From Melioribacter sp. (GTDB taxonomy: Bacteria; Bacteroidota; Ignavibacteria; Ignavibacteriales; Melioribacteraceae), in assembly GCA_023250955.1 (NCBI GenBank), contig JAHEZQ010000025.1, positions 1 through 62,635 of the forward strand: a DNA stretch of 62,635 nt. The letters run 5' to 3'. Shown piece after piece: positions 35,439-43,846 of the stretch (the first letter of the stretch is position 1; each line of letters opens with the position of its first letter). The notes beneath the pieces were generated by a model. It made no database searches, was not told the origin of the DNA, and saw nothing but the letters and a program-made list of their open reading frames with translations. Both the position numbers and the translations under genes were made by a program.

Positions 35439-36212
35439 TTAGTTAGGAAGGAGAATCTTAAATTCCGTTCCTTCTTTCAGATTACTAATACATTGAATTT
35501 TTGCCTTCAGTAGTTGCGAAAGATTTTTGACAATAGCTAAACCTAATCCTGCACCTGGAATTGTTGCTGCATTTTTTCCCCTGAAGAAAGGATTAAAAAG
35601 TTTTTTCAAATCACTTTTTGCAATTCCTATTCCCTCATCTTTGACTGAAAATTCGATTCTGTTCTTTCTCTTTTTTATATCAAACCTGATCTGACCACCT
35701 TCCGGAGAAAATTTTACCGCATTATTAATAAGATTAAGTAGAATTTGTTTTAGAATAAACTCATCACAATAAATCGTATTTAGATCCGGCTCTATATTAA
35801 CAATGATTAGAATTGAATCACCGATATTCACAACAACCTCTTCTAACAAATCATTAACAAATTTTCGTATAGCAATGTTTTTTAGATTTAATTTTTGTTT
35901 TAATGAATTGTACTTATATAGATTGGTTATTCCTTCTAATGTATTCGTGAGATTTACAATTGATCTTTTAATTTTATTGATAATTTCTTGCTGCCGTGCA
36001 TAGTTTTCATTTTTGATATAGTACTCCAATAACTCTACTGAACTTTGAATAGTTGAAAGTGGAGTAAAGAATTGATGTGACGTAGATGAAATAAACTCTG
36101 CTTGCAATTTTCTCAGAGAAGAATTTGCAGAACTTCTTCTTTTTACAAATTTTTCTTTTTTTTGTCTGGAAGGATTATTTTTTGCTTTCTTATTTTTTTT
36201 TGAATTTACCAT
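35439..36212 (-). CDS. Soluble histidine kinase lacking a sensor domain
   Basis: 257 residues from the ATG at 36212; an upstream in-frame GTG at 36242 adds only 10 residues. A very basic N-terminus (about 30 residues of Lys/Arg/Ser) is followed directly by HisKA with His46 in TSHQFFTPLSTI, then HATPase: LLNLINNAVKF, DEGIGIAKSD, GAGLGLAIVKN. There is no PAS, GAF or membrane segment, so the input must come from a partner. The residue after the His is Gln, not the usual Glu, and FF replaces LR. Coupled to the LytTR regulator. Confidence 0.88.
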   Translation of the reverse strand: MVNSKKNKKAKNNPSRQKKEKFVKRRSSANSSLRKLQAEFISSTSHQFFTPLSTIQSSVELLEYYIKNENYARQQEIINKIKRSIVNLTNTLEGITNLYKYNSLKQKLNLKNIAIRKFVNDLLEEVVVNIGDSILIIVNIEPDLNTIYCDEFILKQILLNLINNAVKFSPEGGQIRFDIKKRKNRIEFSVKDEGIGIAKSDLKKLFNPFFRGKNAATIPGAGLGLAIVKNLSQLLKAKIQCISNLKEGTEFKILLPN

Positions 36213-36387
36213 GTTGAATTCTTTCTTTATAATTAACAACACTTATAACAAATTAAAAGATAGAATTACTAATTCCAATAGGGTAGAATAATATTACATA
36301 ATTAACACAAATTAGGAATGAAGGGATAGAATTTCTTTATAACAATAACATTATACTTTCATCGTCCAACTGTCATTACAGATTAAG

Positions 36388-38016
36388 TCACATTTTTTCC
36401 GGCGCGTTAACGCCAAGAATAGATAATCCATTTTTAATTACAGTTTGGACAGCAATGCAAAGTGCAATGCGGGCTTCGGCAAGTTTCTTTTCACTGCCGA
36501 TTATTCTGCACTCGGTATAAAATCTGTGGAAGAGCGCAGCTAATTCTTCAAGGTATGAAGTAATTCTGTTCGTTTCAAAGTTTTCAGCACTAAAAATTAC
36601 ATCATGCGGAAATTCATAAAGTTTTTTGAGAAGATTCTGCTCCTCTTTTGTTGTTAACAAGTCAAGATTTTCCAAAGAAGAATTTAATCCTTCGTCTTTT
36701 GTCATACGCAGAATGGAAGAAATTCTTGCGTGTGCATATTGCAAATAGAAAACCGGGTTTTCATCGGATTGTTTCTTGGCAAGATCAAGATCAAAATTCA
36801 AATGACTTGTAATGCTTCTCATATTAAAAAAGTAACGAACAACATCGCTTCCGACTTCATCAACCAATTCATCAAGAGTAATGTAATTTGCTTTGCGGGT
36901 GGACATCTTAACCACTTCGCCTTTTTCCATTATCGTAACAAATTGATGAATCAGCACTTTCATTTTGTTTGTATCATAACCGAGTGCGCGTAATCCGGCA
37001 AGAACATCGGGATACGTCGCGCTATGGTCCGATCCGAAAAGATCAATCATCAAATCATAATTGCGGTCATATTTTGTAATGTGATAAGCAATATCAGGTA
37101 AACGGTATGTTGGCTCTCCTGTCGCTTTTACAATTACTTTGTCCATATCATTGCCGAGCTCGGTCAGTTTCAGCCAAACAGCATCGTCTTTTTCATACGA
37201 TAGATTTTTTTTCTTAAACTCGTCAAGGAGTGCTTTTATTTTTCCTTCTTCGTACAAAGTATTTTCATTGAAGAAGTTTTTCATGCGGATCTTTATGCGT
37301 TTCATCGTTTTGATAATATCTGCAAAAATTTCTTTCTCAGCTGCTTGCTTGAACTTACCTTCAGCATCTTCGTTTACAAGTTTATCAGCAAATTCATCTT
37401 TCAATTTTGAAGCAATTTCTTTTATATACTCGCCTTGATAGTAGTCATCCGGAAATTGAATATTCTGTCCGAGCAATTCCAAGTAGCGCATACGAACAGA
37501 ATCACCAAGTACACGCATCTGTCTACCGGCATTGTTGAAGTAATATTCGCGGTCTACGGAATAGCCGATCCATTCAAGCATATTTGCAACTGTATCGCCG
37601 ACTACAGCATTTCTTCCGTGCCCAACAGTTAGAGGTCCGGTGGGATTTGCAGAAATAAATTCAACCATTGCTTTCTTACCGGCATATTTTTTTGATTTGC
37701 CGAAATTTTCCTTCTCGCATAAAACATCTTTTACTATTCGAGAATTAAAAGAAGCAGTAAAATAAAAATTGATAAATCCAGGTCCGGCAATTTCTATCTT
37801 CTCAATAATATTTTTATCATAATCTAAGTTTGAAATAATCTCATTTGCTATCTCTTTCGGGTTTCGTTTTAACTTTTTAGAAAGGATCATCGCAGCGTTA
37901 GTTGCATAATCACCGTGGTTACTTTGACTTGGGACAGAAAATGTCAGATCAATTTCTGTGAGATAAGGCAGTTTTGCTTGTGCTGTCTTAAAAAGATTTA
38001 TTAAATAATTTTTCAA
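36388..38016 (-). CDS. argS: Arginyl-tRNA synthetase
   Basis: 542 residues, full length. N-terminal Add-1 domain, then ISANPTGPLTVGHGRNAVVGD with the HGRN version of the HIGH motif (about residues 121-124), and KMSTR (KMSKS equivalent) near residue 371 in VVKMSTRKANYITLDEL. C-terminal anticodon-binding DALR domain ends with GLSILGVNAPEKM. Follows rsfS by 27 bases. Confidence 0.97.
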   Translation of the reverse strand: MKNYLINLFKTAQAKLPYLTEIDLTFSVPSQSNHGDYATNAAMILSKKLKRNPKEIANEIISNLDYDKNIIEKIEIAGPGFINFYFTASFNSRIVKDVLCEKENFGKSKKYAGKKAMVEFISANPTGPLTVGHGRNAVVGDTVANMLEWIGYSVDREYYFNNAGRQMRVLGDSVRMRYLELLGQNIQFPDDYYQGEYIKEIASKLKDEFADKLVNEDAEGKFKQAAEKEIFADIIKTMKRIKIRMKNFFNENTLYEEGKIKALLDEFKKKNLSYEKDDAVWLKLTELGNDMDKVIVKATGEPTYRLPDIAYHITKYDRNYDLMIDLFGSDHSATYPDVLAGLRALGYDTNKMKVLIHQFVTIMEKGEVVKMSTRKANYITLDELVDEVGSDVVRYFFNMRSITSHLNFDLDLAKKQSDENPVFYLQYAHARISSILRMTKDEGLNSSLENLDLLTTKEEQNLLKKLYEFPHDVIFSAENFETNRITSYLEELAALFHRFYTECRIIGSEKKLAEARIALCIAVQTVIKNGLSILGVNAPEKM

Positions 38017-38043
38017 CCAAATCTCCGGAATGATTTCAATAGA

Positions 38044-38397
38044 TTATTTCTCATCCGCAATTTTAATTACGGGTGCATCGCCCCAAAGTTTTTCAAGATT
38101 GTAATAGCTTCTTGCTTCTGCGCGGAATACATGTACAACAACATCAAAATAATCAAGCAAAGCCCAATTCAGTGTCTCAAATCCTTCTTTGTGAAAACAT
38201 CTGATCCCTTTATTATGAAGTTCATCATCTACTGCATCGGCTATAGCTTTTACCTGTCTGTCTGCGTCGGCAGAACAAATAACAAAACAATCAGCTATTC
38301 CTCCGGATAGTTTCCGGAGATCAAGAATTCTAATGTCAAAACCTTTTTTAGTTTTGATGATCTCTGTGATCATCTTTGCAAATTTTAATGAATCCAA
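38044..38397 (-). CDS. rsfS: Ribosomal silencing factor RsfS
   Basis: 117 residues. Binds L14 and blocks subunit joining under starvation. Family features: KGFDIRILDLRKLSGGIADCFVICSA-type core (in short form D-x2-K-x5-L...ADCFVICSA), GFETLNWALLDYFDVVVHVF and YYNLEKLWGDA near the C-terminus. Lies 9 bases after the LytR_C gene, in the order LytR_C, rsfS, argS. Confidence 0.95.
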   Translation of the reverse strand: MDSLKFAKMITEIIKTKKGFDIRILDLRKLSGGIADCFVICSADADRQVKAIADAVDDELHNKGIRCFHKEGFETLNWALLDYFDVVVHVFRAEARSYYNLEKLWGDAPVIKIADEK

Positions 38398-38406
38398 TTC
38401 TACCTC

Positions 38407-38892
38407 TTATTTAAATGGAGCTAAATTAAAATAATCTCTTCCAACAACTATTGAGACATCTAGAAAATAATCTTTATTGAGCTGTTGAATTACATTTTCA
38501 TTTTTTATGTGCAGAGCTTTTGCAACCTTGTATGCATTAGCCATATTTCCAGTCCTATCAATAACAAGACATTCATCAACATCAAACGAAACGTAATTGC
38601 CAACGTTCACAACATCAAAACTATTCGCGCGGAGAAAATCTGTGAACCTATCGCCAACACCTCCAATACCGCAGCCGTTCAAAACTTCAACTTGAATTAT
38701 ATCCGATGCTGTTTGTCCGTTTGCTTGTGTATCTACATCACTGGAATTATTTGCGAGTTTGAAGTAAATCGAATAAAGCATGTATAAAATGATTACAGCC
38801 AAAACAAAAATGGATACATTAAGAATCAGATTAACAGCAGAAGATTTTCGGCCAGTCCGATTTGATGATTTTTTCGGGTTGATATTTTCCAA
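38407..38892 (-). CDS. LytR C-terminal domain protein, membrane anchored
   Basis: 161 residues. A basic N-terminus, one membrane helix (about 22-46), then a LytR_C domain: VEVLNGCGIGGVGDRFTDFLR at about 69-88 and VVGRDYF near the end. In Bacteroidota this short LytR_C-only protein often precedes rsfS; function is unproven, possibly envelope related. The start is a TTG at 38892 with a weak ribosome site; a stop lies in frame 10 codons upstream, so any alternative start would be at most a few residues earlier. Confidence 0.85.
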   Translation of the reverse strand: MENINPKKSSNRTGRKSSAVNLILNVSIFVLAVIILYMLYSIYFKLANNSSDVDTQANGQTASDIIQVEVLNGCGIGGVGDRFTDFLRANSFDVVNVGNYVSFDVDECLVIDRTGNMANAYKVAKALHIKNENVIQQLNKDYFLDVSIVVGRDYFNLAPFK

Positions 38893-38959
38893 TTCGATGT
38901 TGCGCTCAATTTTTCTTTGTTATCCTAAGCGCAATTTAATAAAAAACTATCTCTCTTTC

Positions 38960-39460
38960 TTAGAAGCCCCAATTATTGAAATAGTTGTCTCTATTATAGA
39001 GTGAATAACCACTGTAAGAATATGGTGAATACAATCCTCCAGGCATTTGTCTGAATTGAAGAATTATGTTCATGTTATCGGTCGGTTTATAAGTCATTTG
39101 CACACGGCTTAAGTAAACTCCGTTAATTTGCTTTGAGAAATCTTTATCGAAAGAATTGTATGGTGAATTTACTACGCTGATGTCAGTCTCTAAATTTAAT
39201 TTATCGCTGAATTTGTAAGCCATGCTGTTAGTATAAACACCGAGAGCCATTCCGCCTATGCCTCCAAATGCAGTGTAAGACAATCCGAATGAATGGTGCA
39301 TCGAAAAATTATCTGAATTGATGAGTCCAAAGAGTGAGCCGAAAGAATTATTATTCACAATTCCGCTGCGAACATCCGTTTGTTTATTTACATCGTCCCG
39401 GTATTGAGCTTGTGAAATTGAAGCAGCAAGAATAAAAATTATTAGAATATATTTTTTCAT
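38960..39460 (-). CDS. Small exported protein, unknown
   Basis: 166 residues from the ATG at 39460, which has AGGAACTGA before it and gives a clean signal peptide (MKKYILIIFILAASISQAQ); a longer frame starting at 39493 would add 11 residues before it. Mature part is rich in Gly, Ser, Tyr and Asn with MNIILQFRQMPGG strand-like segments and a Tyr-rich C-terminus (YSPYSYSGYSLYNRDNYF). Likely periplasmic or outer-membrane associated. No family recognised. Confidence 0.72.
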   Translation of the reverse strand: MKKYILIIFILAASISQAQYRDDVNKQTDVRSGIVNNNSFGSLFGLINSDNFSMHHSFGLSYTAFGGIGGMALGVYTNSMAYKFSDKLNLETDISVVNSPYNSFDKDFSKQINGVYLSRVQMTYKPTDNMNIILQFRQMPGGLYSPYSYSGYSLYNRDNYFNNWGF

Positions 39461-39488
39461 TTCAGTTCCTAACTTATAATGCTCATTT

Positions 39489-39512
39489 AACAATTCATAG
39501 CCTTGAATTGTT
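39489..39512 (-). terminator. Weak hairpin after ridA
   Basis: 9-bp stem AACAATTCA / TGAATTGTT with a 6-base loop, 71 bases past the ridA stop and just upstream of the exported-protein gene. No T-run; low-GC stem. Could be chance. Confidence 0.3.
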
Positions 39513-39583
39513 TCTGTAATTTATCAATCACTGAATCAATTTTATTGGAAAGATACCACATTTTCAAGCCAATTCAGTAGAAA

Positions 39584-40045
39584 TTAATTATTAACTCTAA
39601 CAATCATTTCAATTTCAACCGGAGCGTTAATAGGTAACTCGCTTACACCAACCGCACTTCTGGCATGTTTTCCTTTTTCACCAAAAACCTGAACTAAAAA
39701 TTCAGATGCACCATTTGCAATTTTTGGCTGAGCAGTAAAACCGATTTTAGAATTAACAAAAACAACTAATTTTACTACTTGTTCAATTCTATCTAAATCA
39801 CCAATTACCATTTTAATAGCAGCTAAGCAATTAATAGCAGAAACGCGAGCACACTCAATTCCTTTTTCTTCAGATACTTCATAACCTACTTTCCCTTCAG
39901 CTATAAGTTTTCCTTCCTTAGTGGGTAACTGTCCTGATGTAAAAATTAAATCGCCGACTTGCAGTGCCGGAATATAAGCGGCGAGAGGTTTTGCGGGTGT
40001 GGGTAAATCGTGACCAATTATTTCTTTTATCTTTTGCTCTATCAT
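39584..40045 (-). CDS. RidA family protein (YjgF/YER057c/UK114)
   Basis: 153 residues, the longer RidA variant with an N-terminal extension. Motifs: LIFTSGQLPTKEG, EQVVKLVVFVNS, GEKGKHARSAVGVSELP and the C-terminal VEIEMIVRV. The Arg in HARSAVGV is the conserved ligand-binding arginine of the imine/enamine deaminase-type RidA proteins. GAGG precedes the ATG by 7 bases. Substrate in this subgroup is uncertain. Confidence 0.93.
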   Translation of the reverse strand: MIEQKIKEIIGHDLPTPAKPLAAYIPALQVGDLIFTSGQLPTKEGKLIAEGKVGYEVSEEKGIECARVSAINCLAAIKMVIGDLDRIEQVVKLVVFVNSKIGFTAQPKIANGASEFLVQVFGEKGKHARSAVGVSELPINAPVEIEMIVRVNN

Positions 40046-40135
40046 TTATTGCCTCGTTAAATATTTTATTCAAATATATCGAAAAATAAATCATAAAATC
40101 TTCCGTAAATATTTTTCGATTCGCACCAGTCTGAT

Positions 40136-40143
40136 TATCTTTG
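40136..40143 (+). promoter_or_regulatory. Possible mazG promoter element (TATCTTTG)
   Basis: TATCTTTG fits TAnnTTTG, 21 bases upstream of the mazG ATG, with a T-run at 40112-40117 in the upstream position. Implies a very short leader. Confidence 0.33.
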
Positions 40144-40164
40144 CTATCAAAATTGGAGAATAGA

Positions 40165-40926
40165 ATGACCGGCGAGAAATTTGAAAACCTCTGGGCGATT
40201 ATGAAACGATTGCGTCAAGAATGCCCTTGGGATCGAGAACAGACTCATGATTCGATTAAAGCAGCTACACTTGAAGAAACTTATGAAATGATTGAAGCAA
40301 TCGATCTGAAAGATTTTAATGAATTAAAAGCTGAGCTTGGTGATTTATTACTCCACATAGTTTTTCACGCCGCCATAGCAGAAGAAAATAAAAATTTTTC
40401 CATTAATGACGTAATAGATTCGATTACGGAAAAATTGATCAGACGTCATCCGCATATTTTCAGCGATATAAAAGTTAAAGACACAAAAGAGATTTTGAAA
40501 AACTGGGAGGAAATAAAACTTTCCGAAGGAAGAGAATCGGTTTTAGAAGGTGTGCCGAAAAATCTGCCAAGTTTAGCTCGAGCTTACCGATTACAGGAGA
40601 AGGCTTCTAAAGTCGGTTTTGATTGGGAGAAGAAAGAAGATGTTTGGAAAAAGGTAATTGAAGAAATAGAAGAAATGCACGAAATGGAAAAAGCCGGTAA
40701 TCAAGATGAGTTTGAAAAAGAGATGGGAGATGTTTTCTTTGCACTTACTAATTATGCGCGCTTTCTCGGAGTTAATCCTGAGAACGCTTTAAGACTTACA
40801 AATGAAAAATTTATAACACGGTTTAGTTATGTTGAAAAGAAAATAAAAGAAACGGGAAAGTCGGTATCAGAATCAAATCTAGCTGAGATGGATAAATTCT
40901 GGGAGGAAAGCAAGAAAAAATTATGA
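40165..40926 (+). CDS. mazG: Nucleoside triphosphate pyrophosphohydrolase MazG
   Basis: Hydrolyses (d)NTPs to monophosphates and pyrophosphate. 253 residues from the ATG at 40165 with GGAG 6 bases upstream; an upstream in-frame TTG at 40141 lies inside the probable promoter and is rejected. Two MazG repeats: first with CPWDREQTHDSIK and LEETYEMIEAID...ELGDLLLHIVFHA, second with EEIEEMHEMEK and EKEMGDVFFALTNYARF. Linker contains RRHPHIFSD. Standard length. Confidence 0.95.
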   Translation: MTGEKFENLWAIMKRLRQECPWDREQTHDSIKAATLEETYEMIEAIDLKDFNELKAELGDLLLHIVFHAAIAEENKNFSINDVIDSITEKLIRRHPHIFSDIKVKDTKEILKNWEEIKLSEGRESVLEGVPKNLPSLARAYRLQEKASKVGFDWEKKEDVWKKVIEEIEEMHEMEKAGNQDEFEKEMGDVFFALTNYARFLGVNPENALRLTNEKFITRFSYVEKKIKETGKSVSESNLAEMDKFWEESKKKL

Positions 40927-40957
40927 TTTATGAATTACGATTTACAATTTTTTGATT

Positions 40958-41959
40958 TTATTCTTTCTGCTTACCGTTATTATTGTAATGTTGCTCGTAA
41001 GCGTTGATAATATCTTTAACTAATTTGTGTCTAACCACATCACCTTTATCAAAATAGACGAAGCCAACTCCATCAACACTTTTTAATATTTCTTTTACCT
41101 GCACTAATCCGCTTTGAGAATAACTCGGAAGATCTATTTGTGTTATATCGCCTGTAATAATTGATTTTGAATTCGGTCCTAAACGTGTTAGAAACATTTT
41201 CATTTGCATACCCGTAGCATTCTGAGCTTCATCCAGAATAACATAAGCATTATTTAATGTTCTTCCGCGCATAAAAGCCAACGGAACAATTTCTACAACT
41301 CCTTTCTCTAAATAATTTTTCAGTTGTTCTGAAGGAATCATTTCTTCAAGGGCATCATATAACGGACGTAAATACGGATCAATCTTCTCTCTGAAATCGC
41401 CTGGTAAGAATCCTAGGCTTTCTCCTGCTTCTACAGCAGGACGTGCAAGAATTATTTTTTTTACTATTCCTTTTTTTAATGCAGCAACAGCGAACGCTAC
41501 GGCTAAATAAGTTTTTCCTGTTCCAGCGGGACCAATAGCAAAACAGATATCGTTTTCACGAACGCTTTTAGCATAAACAATCTGGTTCGGTGTTTTGGCT
41601 TTAATTACATCTTTTTTAGAGTATAAAACAATATTATCATAATCATTACCGTTAATAATTTCTTTTCCTTGAAGCGTTAGATCAATAATAGTGTATACAT
41701 CACCAGGTTGAAGTTTACCAGTGGTGTTAAGAACAAAAATCATCTCTTTAATAATTTTTTCAACGGCTTCAACTTCTTCTTGTATTCCTTGAGCATAAAT
41801 TACATCGCCTCGTACGGTAATGTTTGTATTAAATCTTTCTTCTAACGGTTTAATATTTCCGTCATTAATTCCTATAAACGAAAGAAGATCAACATTATCA
41901 AGTTTAAATATTTTTTCTACCTGCGTAAAGCCTCCGTAAATAAATAAAGCCCTTTTCAA
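40958..41959 (-). CDS. phoH: PhoH-like ATPase (start uncertain)
   Basis: Cytoplasmic P-loop ATPase linked to RNA metabolism. Up to 333 residues. Walker A GPAGTGKTYLA and Walker B AYVILDEAQNA are clear, with a KH-like N-terminal part. The only standard start codon at the 5' end of the frame is a TTG at 41959, which lies inside the 5' part of a strong terminator hairpin. A good GGAGG (41935-41931) follows, but no ATG, GTG or TTG sits at proper distance after it (ACG at 41926, GTA at 41920 in frame). The family N-terminus would fit a start near VEKIFKLDN. So the true start is probably about 12-16 codons into the frame and non-standard, or the sequence has an error. Confidence 0.9.
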   Translation of the reverse strand: MKRALFIYGGFTQVEKIFKLDNVDLLSFIGINDGNIKPLEERFNTNITVRGDVIYAQGIQEEVEAVEKIIKEMIFVLNTTGKLQPGDVYTIIDLTLQGKEIINGNDYDNIVLYSKKDVIKAKTPNQIVYAKSVRENDICFAIGPAGTGKTYLAVAFAVAALKKGIVKKIILARPAVEAGESLGFLPGDFREKIDPYLRPLYDALEEMIPSEQLKNYLEKGVVEIVPLAFMRGRTLNNAYVILDEAQNATGMQMKMFLTRLGPNSKSIITGDITQIDLPSYSQSGLVQVKEILKSVDGVGFVYFDKGDVVRHKLVKDIINAYEQHYNNNGKQKE

Positions 41960-41980
41960 TAAAAAAGAAAAGGGCTTTAT
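41944..41980 (-). terminator. Terminator between LysM gene and phoH
   Basis: 14-bp perfect stem ATAAAGCCCTTTTC (41944-41957) / GAAAAGGGCTTTAT (41967-41980) around a 9-base A/T loop. Read on the minus strand it follows the LysM stop by about 37 bases and precedes phoH, overlapping the nominal TTG start of phoH. Confidence 0.75.
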
Positions 41981-42017
41981 CTTAAAAATTAATAATCACA
42001 TTAAAAAATAAAAATCC

Positions 42018-42752
42018 TTATTTAGCCGGTTTTTGTGCTGGAGCCGGGGCAACAGGTTTTTGTGTTTGGGTTGGCGGCGCCGGTTTATAATTTCTTCTGA
42101 TCTTATCATACTTTGCTTTTTCTTCTTCTGTCAAATTCGGAATCTTGAAATTCTGTTTCGGGAAGATTAAATCCGGGTTCTTTATTTGATCTCTGTTTGC
42201 TTTATAAATAATTGGCCAAGCAAACGGATTTGCATAATGTTCTTTTTTCTTAGCAATATTCCAAAGGTTATCGCCCTTAACTACAGAATAATTAATTTCA
42301 GGCGGTGCAACAATCCATGCATCGAGTTTTCTTTGAAGCTGATTGTGAACTTTATCAAAGAATTCAGGAAGAGCACTGATTTTATTTTTCTTCATTGCAT
42401 CAAGTTCTGCTTGACGATCAGCTTTAGGAGCTTGCTGAGCATCTATCTTTGATGTTAATGCTGCTAATTGTTTTCTGAAATTATCAACATCTGTTTTTGT
42501 AGCACCGACCATCGTATAAAGTTCGTTCATGCAATCATCATATGCTTTTAAGCCGTCTCTCATTTTTTTTAGATTAGCAACTTCTGCTTTTAAAGTATTT
42601 AATTCCGATGTTAGAGAAACTTTTCTTTCTGTTAAACGATTAATTTCATTCTGCCATTCTTCTTTGGTCATTTCTTCTTTATCCTGCGCAAAGAGATTGA
42701 CAGAGAGGAGCATAAAAAACATGCTGGCTAATAATAATTTGTAAATTTTCAT
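42018..42752 (-). CDS. Exported coiled-coil protein with LysM domain
   Basis: 244 residues from the ATG at 42752, where GGAGG lies 6 bases upstream; an ATG at 42767 would put that site inside the protein. Signal peptide (about 1-22, MFFMLLSVNLFAQ). Then a long coiled coil (about 25-125) and a LysM domain (about 155-207: YSVVKGDNLWNIAKKKEHY, IYKANRDQIKNPDLIFPKQNFKIP), ending in a Pro/Ala/Lys-rich tail. LysM binds peptidoglycan. Preceded 29 bases by a small coiled-coil lipoprotein; together they look like a periplasmic pair (inference). Confidence 0.9.
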   Translation of the reverse strand: MKIYKLLLASMFFMLLSVNLFAQDKEEMTKEEWQNEINRLTERKVSLTSELNTLKAEVANLKKMRDGLKAYDDCMNELYTMVGATKTDVDNFRKQLAALTSKIDAQQAPKADRQAELDAMKKNKISALPEFFDKVHNQLQRKLDAWIVAPPEINYSVVKGDNLWNIAKKKEHYANPFAWPIIYKANRDQIKNPDLIFPKQNFKIPNLTEEEKAKYDKIRRNYKPAPPTQTQKPVAPAPAQKPAK

Positions 42753-42781
42753 TTTTACCTCCGTCATTATAAACTTTTTTA

Positions 42782-43048
42782 TTACATCCCGAGTTTTTCG
42801 AGATTCTTTTTAGTTTCAGCTTTCTCTTTAGCGCACTGATCAAGTTTTGCATTCTTTTCAGCAATTTCTCTTTCAATAGCTGCTTTTTCTGTTTTCAATA
42901 ATCCAACTTCTTTCTCAAGTGCTTTTACTTCAGAACGAAGCGCATCAAGTTCTGCCATTTGTTCTTCTGAAACGCCGCTGCATCCAGTAAATCCTATAAT
43001 TCCAGCAACGAGAACTAAGGTCAGCCCCAGATTGATGATTTTTTTCAT
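42782..43048 (-). CDS. Small coiled-coil lipoprotein (Lpp-like by architecture)
   Basis: 88 residues. Lipobox GFTGC gives acylated Cys23. The mature 65 residues are an almost unbroken heptad coiled coil (EEQMAELDALRSEVKALEKEV, LLKTEKAAIEREIAEKNAKL), with two Lys near the C-terminus but no Lpp-type terminal Arg-Lys. GGGAG precedes the ATG. Precedes the LysM protein by 29 bases, so an outer-membrane lipoprotein paired with a peptidoglycan-binding coiled-coil protein is plausible. Homology to E. coli Lpp itself is not claimed. Confidence 0.88.
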   Translation of the reverse strand: MKKIINLGLTLVLVAGIIGFTGCSGVSEEQMAELDALRSEVKALEKEVGLLKTEKAAIEREIAEKNAKLDQCAKEKAETKKNLEKLGM

Positions 43049-43139
43049 CTTAATTCTCCCTTCATTTTGGTGTGTTAAAATCTTAAATAAATATAAGAAT
43101 ATTTTGACTAAATTTTCGATAAGATCAACTTATTTTCAA

Positions 43140-43817
43140 TTAAATTACTCTTTTTTCAACCAAACTGGTATAATTGTTCCCGGCAATAATAATATGATCG
43201 AAAACTTGTATCTCTAAAAGTTTGCCTGCATCAACCATTTTACGCGTCATAACAATATCTTCATTACTCGGTTCGGTATTTCCGCTTGGATGATTATGAA
43301 GCAATATAATATTTGCTGAATTATTTTCGATTGCCACCTTAAATACTTCCCGAGGATGAACCAAACTTGAATTTAAGTTTCCAATTGATATCAGTTCGAT
43401 TTTTGTAATTTTATTTGCAGAGTTTAAACACACTACATAAAATTCCTCTTTAACTTTATCCCTCAAAAGAGGAATGAAAACTTCTGCAATATCGCCTGGT
43501 GATGTAATTTTTTTTACCGAATATAGTTTTTTCTGAGCGTCGGCTCTACGGCTTATTTCAAATGCAGCTATTAATGTGGCAGCTTTATCCTTACCAATAC
43601 CAAGATGTTTTTGAATTGCTTCGCTTGTTTGAGACGCAAGATTATTTAACCCGCCAGACTTTTGAATCAATTCCTGAGCAACTTGAATAACACTTTTACC
43701 TTTCGTCCCTGTTCGCAAAAGAATTGCAATAAGTTCGGCATCTGTTAAACTTTGTGCTCCTCTTAAAGATAATTTTTCACGCGGACGGTCATCAATCGGT
43801 AGTTCTTTTACTTTCAT
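43140..43817 (-). CDS. radC: RadC family JAMM/MPN domain protein
   Basis: 225 residues. N-terminal helix-hairpin-helix part (DDRPREKLSLRGAQSLTDAELIAILLRTG), then JAMM metal motif LLHNHPSGNTEPSNEDI. Despite the name, a repair role is not proven for the family. Lies 29 bases after guaA. Confidence 0.95.
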   Translation of the reverse strand: MKVKELPIDDRPREKLSLRGAQSLTDAELIAILLRTGTKGKSVIQVAQELIQKSGGLNNLASQTSEAIQKHLGIGKDKAATLIAAFEISRRADAQKKLYSVKKITSPGDIAEVFIPLLRDKVKEEFYVVCLNSANKITKIELISIGNLNSSLVHPREVFKVAIENNSANIILLHNHPSGNTEPSNEDIVMTRKMVDAGKLLEIQVFDHIIIAGNNYTSLVEKRVI

Positions 43818-43846
43818 AGCTACTCCCCATTTAGCTAAAGATTATT

